Source of the DNA: JBHGBM01 sp041946965
GTDB taxonomy: Bacteria; Acidobacteriota; Terriglobia; Bryobacterales; Bryobacteraceae
Reading direction: 5' to 3'
DNA length: 53,024 nucleotides
NCBI GenBank assembly: GCA_041946965.1
Contig: JBHGBM010000032.1
Span: 1 to 53,024 of the forward strand
The notes below the pieces were generated by a model, which saw only the letters and a list, made by a program, of their open reading frames with translations, had not been told where the DNA came from and ran no database searches. A program made the translations under genes and the position numbers. Of this stretch, positions 50,161 through 53,024 are shown in pieces; the stretch's first letter is position 1, and the number at the start of each line of letters is the position of its first letter.

Positions 50161-51147
50161 ATGCGGCCCCGGTTGGAGATTCACGTTCCGATTAGTCCCA
50201 CGCCCAATTTTCTCAACCGCATACACTACCTTGCGGCTTCGCTGAAGGATGCAGGTGGACTGGCCCGGGAAAGTTCGATAGTTGTCACGGTCGGAGCAGA
50301 TCAGGAGCCGGTGGATCTCTCCGCGCTCCTGCCTTGGTCACGGCGGTATCCGATCCGATGGCGTTGGGTAGATCGCGACACCTTCCGCCGGTTTACGTTT
50401 TACGGCACCGCTCTCGACCGGTTTCGTGTGGACTTTTCCGCCCCCATGGTGCTTATGGCCGACGCCGATGTAATTGTGACCAGGGACTTCGGCGACTTGG
50501 TCGAGAGCGTGCAGAAGACCGGCGCCTATTCGGGCGTCATCGCCCACATCAGCCCGTGGAGCGAGGATCACCTCTCCCAGCGAACCGCGGAAGAATGGTG
50601 GCAAGCTATCTTTGACCGTGCTGGAGTGGGTGCGGTGCCGTTCACTTGTGAACACACGAGTTGGAACGTGCTGACTCCGCCGGAAGCGCCCCGCTTTTGT
50701 CCTCCTTACTTTAATTTCGGCGTGATGCTTGCACCCTCTGAGTGTTTTGCCAGCATCGGGGAGTCGATATTTCGGGACATGGAAACCGTGAACAGCGTCC
50801 TGCTCACTCCGTACCGCTGTCAAATCGCGTTGAGCGTCTCACTGGTCCGTTCGGGCTGGCCGTATCGGATCATGCCGTTACGGTACAATTTTCCGAATTT
50901 CCCGGCCATAGCGGAGGTGAATCTGGAGGAGCTGCGAGATATTCGAATCATCCACTACATCAACCAGGATTACTTCAAGAAAGACCAGACGCTGGACAGT
51001 GTAGAAAATGTTAGCGCGTGGCTCGACAGTCACAACCGGCTGCCATCTATTCAGCAGCTCCTTAGAGACCGGATCGGGAAGGTCCACCGACGGGTGCTCT
51101 ATGACCGCGCCTCGCGCTTTGAACGCCTTCGCATGGTATGGAACTGA
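50161..51147 (+). CDS. GT-A-fold glycosyltransferase-like protein
   Basis: A 328-residue cytoplasmic protein with a DxD-type motif, VLMADADVIV, near residue 100, and a GT-A nucleotide-sugar fold in the first 230 residues; the segment PPYFNFGVMLAP is typical of GT8/GT-A proteins. No family was recognised with certainty. The ATG at 50161 is chosen over an upstream in-frame ATG because of the promoter position. It overlaps the acyltransferase start by ten bases and is part of a surface glycan set. Confidence 0.65.
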   Translation: MRPRLEIHVPISPTPNFLNRIHYLAASLKDAGGLARESSIVVTVGADQEPVDLSALLPWSRRYPIRWRWVDRDTFRRFTFYGTALDRFRVDFSAPMVLMADADVIVTRDFGDLVESVQKTGAYSGVIAHISPWSEDHLSQRTAEEWWQAIFDRAGVGAVPFTCEHTSWNVLTPPEAPRFCPPYFNFGVMLAPSECFASIGESIFRDMETVNSVLLTPYRCQIALSVSLVRSGWPYRIMPLRYNFPNFPAIAEVNLEELRDIRIIHYINQDYFKKDQTLDSVENVSAWLDSHNRLPSIQQLLRDRIGKVHRRVLYDRASRFERLRMVWN

Positions 51148-51722
51148 ACGCGCTTCGGGAAGTCGGCCTCGACGTGACGATCTTTCCCCTCGCAAAGATT
51201 CTTTCGCCTGGAACAGTCACCATCGGTTCCCATGTGATCATCGACGACTTTGTTTTCATCGGCGCGCACCGGCAGTTGGTCATCGGGAACCATGTGCACA
51301 TCGCCTCTCACGCTTCCATTACGGGTGGCGGCGTGTGCGCGCTATGCGACTTTGCGGGGGTGTCTTCCGGTGTGCGCATTCTGACGGGCACGGACGACTT
51401 TCTGGGCGAAGGCCTGGCCGGGCCCACCATACCTCCCGAGTTTCGCCGGGTGAGAAGGGGGCGCGTCATTCTTGGCCGCCACGCTTTAATAGGCGCCAAT
51501 GCCGTGATCTTTCCCGATATCGAGATCGGCGAGGGCGCCGCTGTGGGTGCGGGCAGCGTGGTGACAAAGAACCTGGCGCCATGGGGGGTCTATGTTGGAT
51601 CTCCCGCGCGTCGCGTAGCGGCGCGGGCTTCCGAAACGATTTTGCGTTACGAGGCCGAGTTGCTTGCCCGGGAGGGACCATACCCGCGCTGTTTTCCGGA
51701 TTCCGGATGCTTGGAGGCCTGA
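51138..51722 (+). CDS. Hexapeptide-repeat (left-handed beta-helix) acyltransferase
   Basis: A 194-residue LbetaH protein with regular hexapeptide repeats (e.g. ILSPGTVTIGSHVIIDDFVF; LGRHALIGANAVIF; IEIGEGAAVGAGSVV). It would transfer an acetyl or similar group from acyl-CoA to a sugar. Its position between a GT-A protein and a DegT aminotransferase points to an N-acetylated amino sugar of the Fuc3NAc/Qui3NAc type; that is inference. Confidence 0.87.
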   Translation: MELNALREVGLDVTIFPLAKILSPGTVTIGSHVIIDDFVFIGAHRQLVIGNHVHIASHASITGGGVCALCDFAGVSSGVRILTGTDDFLGEGLAGPTIPPEFRRVRRGRVILGRHALIGANAVIFPDIEIGEGAAVGAGSVVTKNLAPWGVYVGSPARRVAARASETILRYEAELLAREGPYPRCFPDSGCLEA

Positions 51723-51732
51723 GGGCTTGGTT

Positions 51733-52839
51733 GTGAAGGAACCCCGCAGAAAATTTATTCGTCCGTGTATGCCGGAACCGGCGGAGTGGATACCTTTCCT
51801 GGCGGCATCTTACGCTGAAAAGCGCTTCAGCAACTTCGGCCCGGCTGCCCGGCTGTTAGAAGAGCGGTTGACGGAGAAGTATGCGACGCGGGGCCGGACT
51901 TACGTGCTCACCGCGAGTGCTACGACAGGATTAGCCGCGGTCTTGATGGCGGCTGGAATTCGCGGGCGCGTTGCACTGCCCGCTTTTACTTTTCCGGCCA
52001 CCCTGCAAGCGGTTCGCATGGCCAGATGCACGCCGGTGCTGTGCGATGTGGACCCGGAAACCTGGGAAATGAGTCCGGCTACGCTCCAGCCGGCTCTGGC
52101 GCTCGGCGTTGACGCCGTAATGCCGGTTCGGGCCTTCGGTTTTTGCCGGAACCTGCAACCGCTCGCATCTATGTGCCACCAGGCGGGCGTTCCGATGGTG
52201 ATCGACTCGGCAGCCGCTTTCGGGGGCCAACTCGACTCGGGGGAGTGGGCCGGCGCCCAAGGTATTGCCGAAGTATTCTCGTTTCATGCGACGAAGGTCT
52301 TCGGAATCGGCGAGGGTGGGCTGATTTCGGTGGACTCCGCTCTCGCGGAGCAGGTAAGAAGAGCGCTGAATTTTGGCATCCGGGCGCGGGGAGTCGGGCC
52401 CGGGCTGAATGGGAAGCTTGCGGAGTTCGCTGCCGCCGTCGGTTTGGCGGCCCTGACGCACATGGACGAATTCGTTGCCCGGCGCCAAACCTTGGCCGCT
52501 CATTACCTGTCAGCACTTTCGGCGTACCCTCGACTTACCTTCCCGGCGCATCCGGGAAAGACCGTCTGGCAGTGTTACCCGGTGCTGCTCCCGGACGACT
52601 TGAATGCAGCCAGCTTTGTTGAACAAGCGCTTGAAGGAGGAGTCGAGATTCGGCGATATTACCATCCGGCTCTGGCTTATGAGGATCTGGAGCAGAGTTT
52701 CACTATTTCGCTGCGAGTCAGCCAGGATCTCGCCCACAGAATGGTCTGTCTGCCGCTGTACTCAGACATGAGTGCCGAGGAGCAGGAGGAAATACTGCAA
52801 ACAATCAGCCTCGCTTTCCGCGGCCTCCCGCAGCGTTAG
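51733..52839 (+). CDS. DegT/DnrJ/EryC1-type aminotransferase
   Basis: A 368-residue PLP-dependent sugar aminotransferase. The PLP lysine is Lys188 in SFHATKVFGIGEGG. Other blocks are ASATTGLAAVLMAAG, LPAFTFPATLQAV and VMPVRAFGF. It would aminate a nucleotide-linked keto-sugar. The GTG at 51733 is chosen because GAGGG lies seven bases upstream and the longer frame overlaps the acyltransferase. It follows the acyltransferase after ten bases. Confidence 0.88.
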   Translation: MKEPRRKFIRPCMPEPAEWIPFLAASYAEKRFSNFGPAARLLEERLTEKYATRGRTYVLTASATTGLAAVLMAAGIRGRVALPAFTFPATLQAVRMARCTPVLCDVDPETWEMSPATLQPALALGVDAVMPVRAFGFCRNLQPLASMCHQAGVPMVIDSAAAFGGQLDSGEWAGAQGIAEVFSFHATKVFGIGEGGLISVDSALAEQVRRALNFGIRARGVGPGLNGKLAEFAAAVGLAALTHMDEFVARRQTLAAHYLSALSAYPRLTFPAHPGKTVWQCYPVLLPDDLNAASFVEQALEGGVEIRRYYHPALAYEDLEQSFTISLRVSQDLAHRMVCLPLYSDMSAEEQEEILQTISLAFRGLPQR

Positions 52840-52947
52840 TCAGCGGCGCGACGGGCAATTCAGATGCGCCGCTCCGCGGGCGCGTACCAGAGGCGGCCGC
52901 TCACGCACGTCGAAGATGTGGCGAAAACTCCGAAGCCTATTGGCAAA

Positions 52948-53024
52948 TGGTGCGCCCGGCGCGATTCGAACACGCGACCTTCTGGTTCGTAGCCAGACGC
53001 TCTATCCAACTGAGCTACGGGCGC
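52948..53024 (-). tRNA. tRNA-Arg (anticodon ACG)
   Basis: On the minus strand a full cloverleaf starts at the last base of the window: acceptor GCGCCCG with CGGGCGC, anticodon stem TCTGG/CCAGA with loop CTACGAA (ACG), and a TTCGAAT T-loop. The CCA end is encoded (52948-52950). The anticodon reads CGN arginine codons. Confidence 0.95.

Noticed and set aside
52842..52873. AGCGGCGC/GCGCCGCT hairpin after the aminotransferase as a terminator
   Set aside because: Eight-base stem with a 16-base loop and no T run; not convincing.
1..53024. CRISPR arrays, insertion sequences, integrases, prophage genes
   Set aside because: No regular spaced repeats, transposase or phage-type genes were found. The regular repeats in 15795-16739 are coding solenoid repeats.

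Overview
The window is a 53 kb stretch of a GC-rich genome that looks like an acidobacterium of the Solibacter/Bryobacter type. Evidence for this: two secreted proteins of the Solibacter-type TIGR03437/IPT style (13069-13929 and 32644-34248), PEP-CTERM anchored proteins, very large TonB-dependent receptors with carboxypeptidase-regulatory N-terminal domains, a MacB-like permease, many twin-arginine (Tat) signal sequences, and a saprophyte-like set of glycosidases, sulfatase, esterase and sugar isomerases. No phage, insertion sequence, integrase or CRISPR array was seen. The only RNA gene found with confidence is a tRNA-Arg(ACG) at the right edge.

Layout. 1-5.7 kb: a fused serine hydrolase/NamZ muropeptide enzyme, a predicted glycosidase and an HpcH/HpaI aldolase. 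5.6-9.3 kb: msrP-msrQ (repair of oxidised methionine in the envelope), a two-domain protein disulfide oxidoreductase whose second active site carries an in-frame TGA in place of the first cysteine (probable selenocysteine), and murJ. 9.3-14.5 kb: a ceramidase-like protein, an orphan MacB-type permease with a TPR protein, a TIGR03437 protein and a PEP-CTERM protein with a sigma-54-like promoter. 14.7-18.2 kb (minus strand): a thymidylate-synthase-family protein, a DUF4097 lipoprotein and a methyltransferase. 18.3-21.2 kb: a TIGR00300 protein, queF and a coiled-coil methyltransferase, translationally coupled. 21.2-27.7 kb: a tandem alpha/beta hydrolase, a VOC pseudogene, a beta-hydroxyacid dehydrogenase, L-rhamnose isomerase, a sulfatase and an FG-GAP protein. 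27.7-32.7 kb: a five-gene glycan operon (GT2, DPM-like GT2, DUF2304, TMTC-like membrane/TPR protein, GT4). 32.6-36.5 kb: an IPT-domain protein, a thioesterase, a GH51 arabinofuranosidase and a terminator with a possible small RNA. 36.5-42.4 kb (minus): two TonB-dependent receptors behind a candidate cobalamin riboswitch. 42.4-48.0 kb: a PEP-CTERM protein, a PKD/toroid/FN3 exoprotein and a secreted protein with a C-terminal PMBR-like repeat. 48.0-50.1 kb: a TIM-barrel isomerase and an FMN alpha-hydroxy-acid oxidase. 50.2-52.8 kb: an amino-sugar/O-glycan trio (GT-A protein, hexapeptide acyltransferase, DegT aminotransferase).

The strongest observation is the selenoprotein candidate at 7065-7724. 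The TGA falls exactly where the family has the first Cys of a CPYC motif, the frame stays open on both sides, and a strong 12-bp hairpin with a GGT apical loop starts five bases after it, as expected for a bacterial SECIS element. Other observations worth following: a sigma-54 site in front of a PEP-CTERM gene, the riboswitch candidate, a recurring -10 hexamer directly in front of start codons (leaderless transcription), and a tandem hydrolase that has lost both catalytic serines. All functional calls are from reading the sequence; no database search was run.
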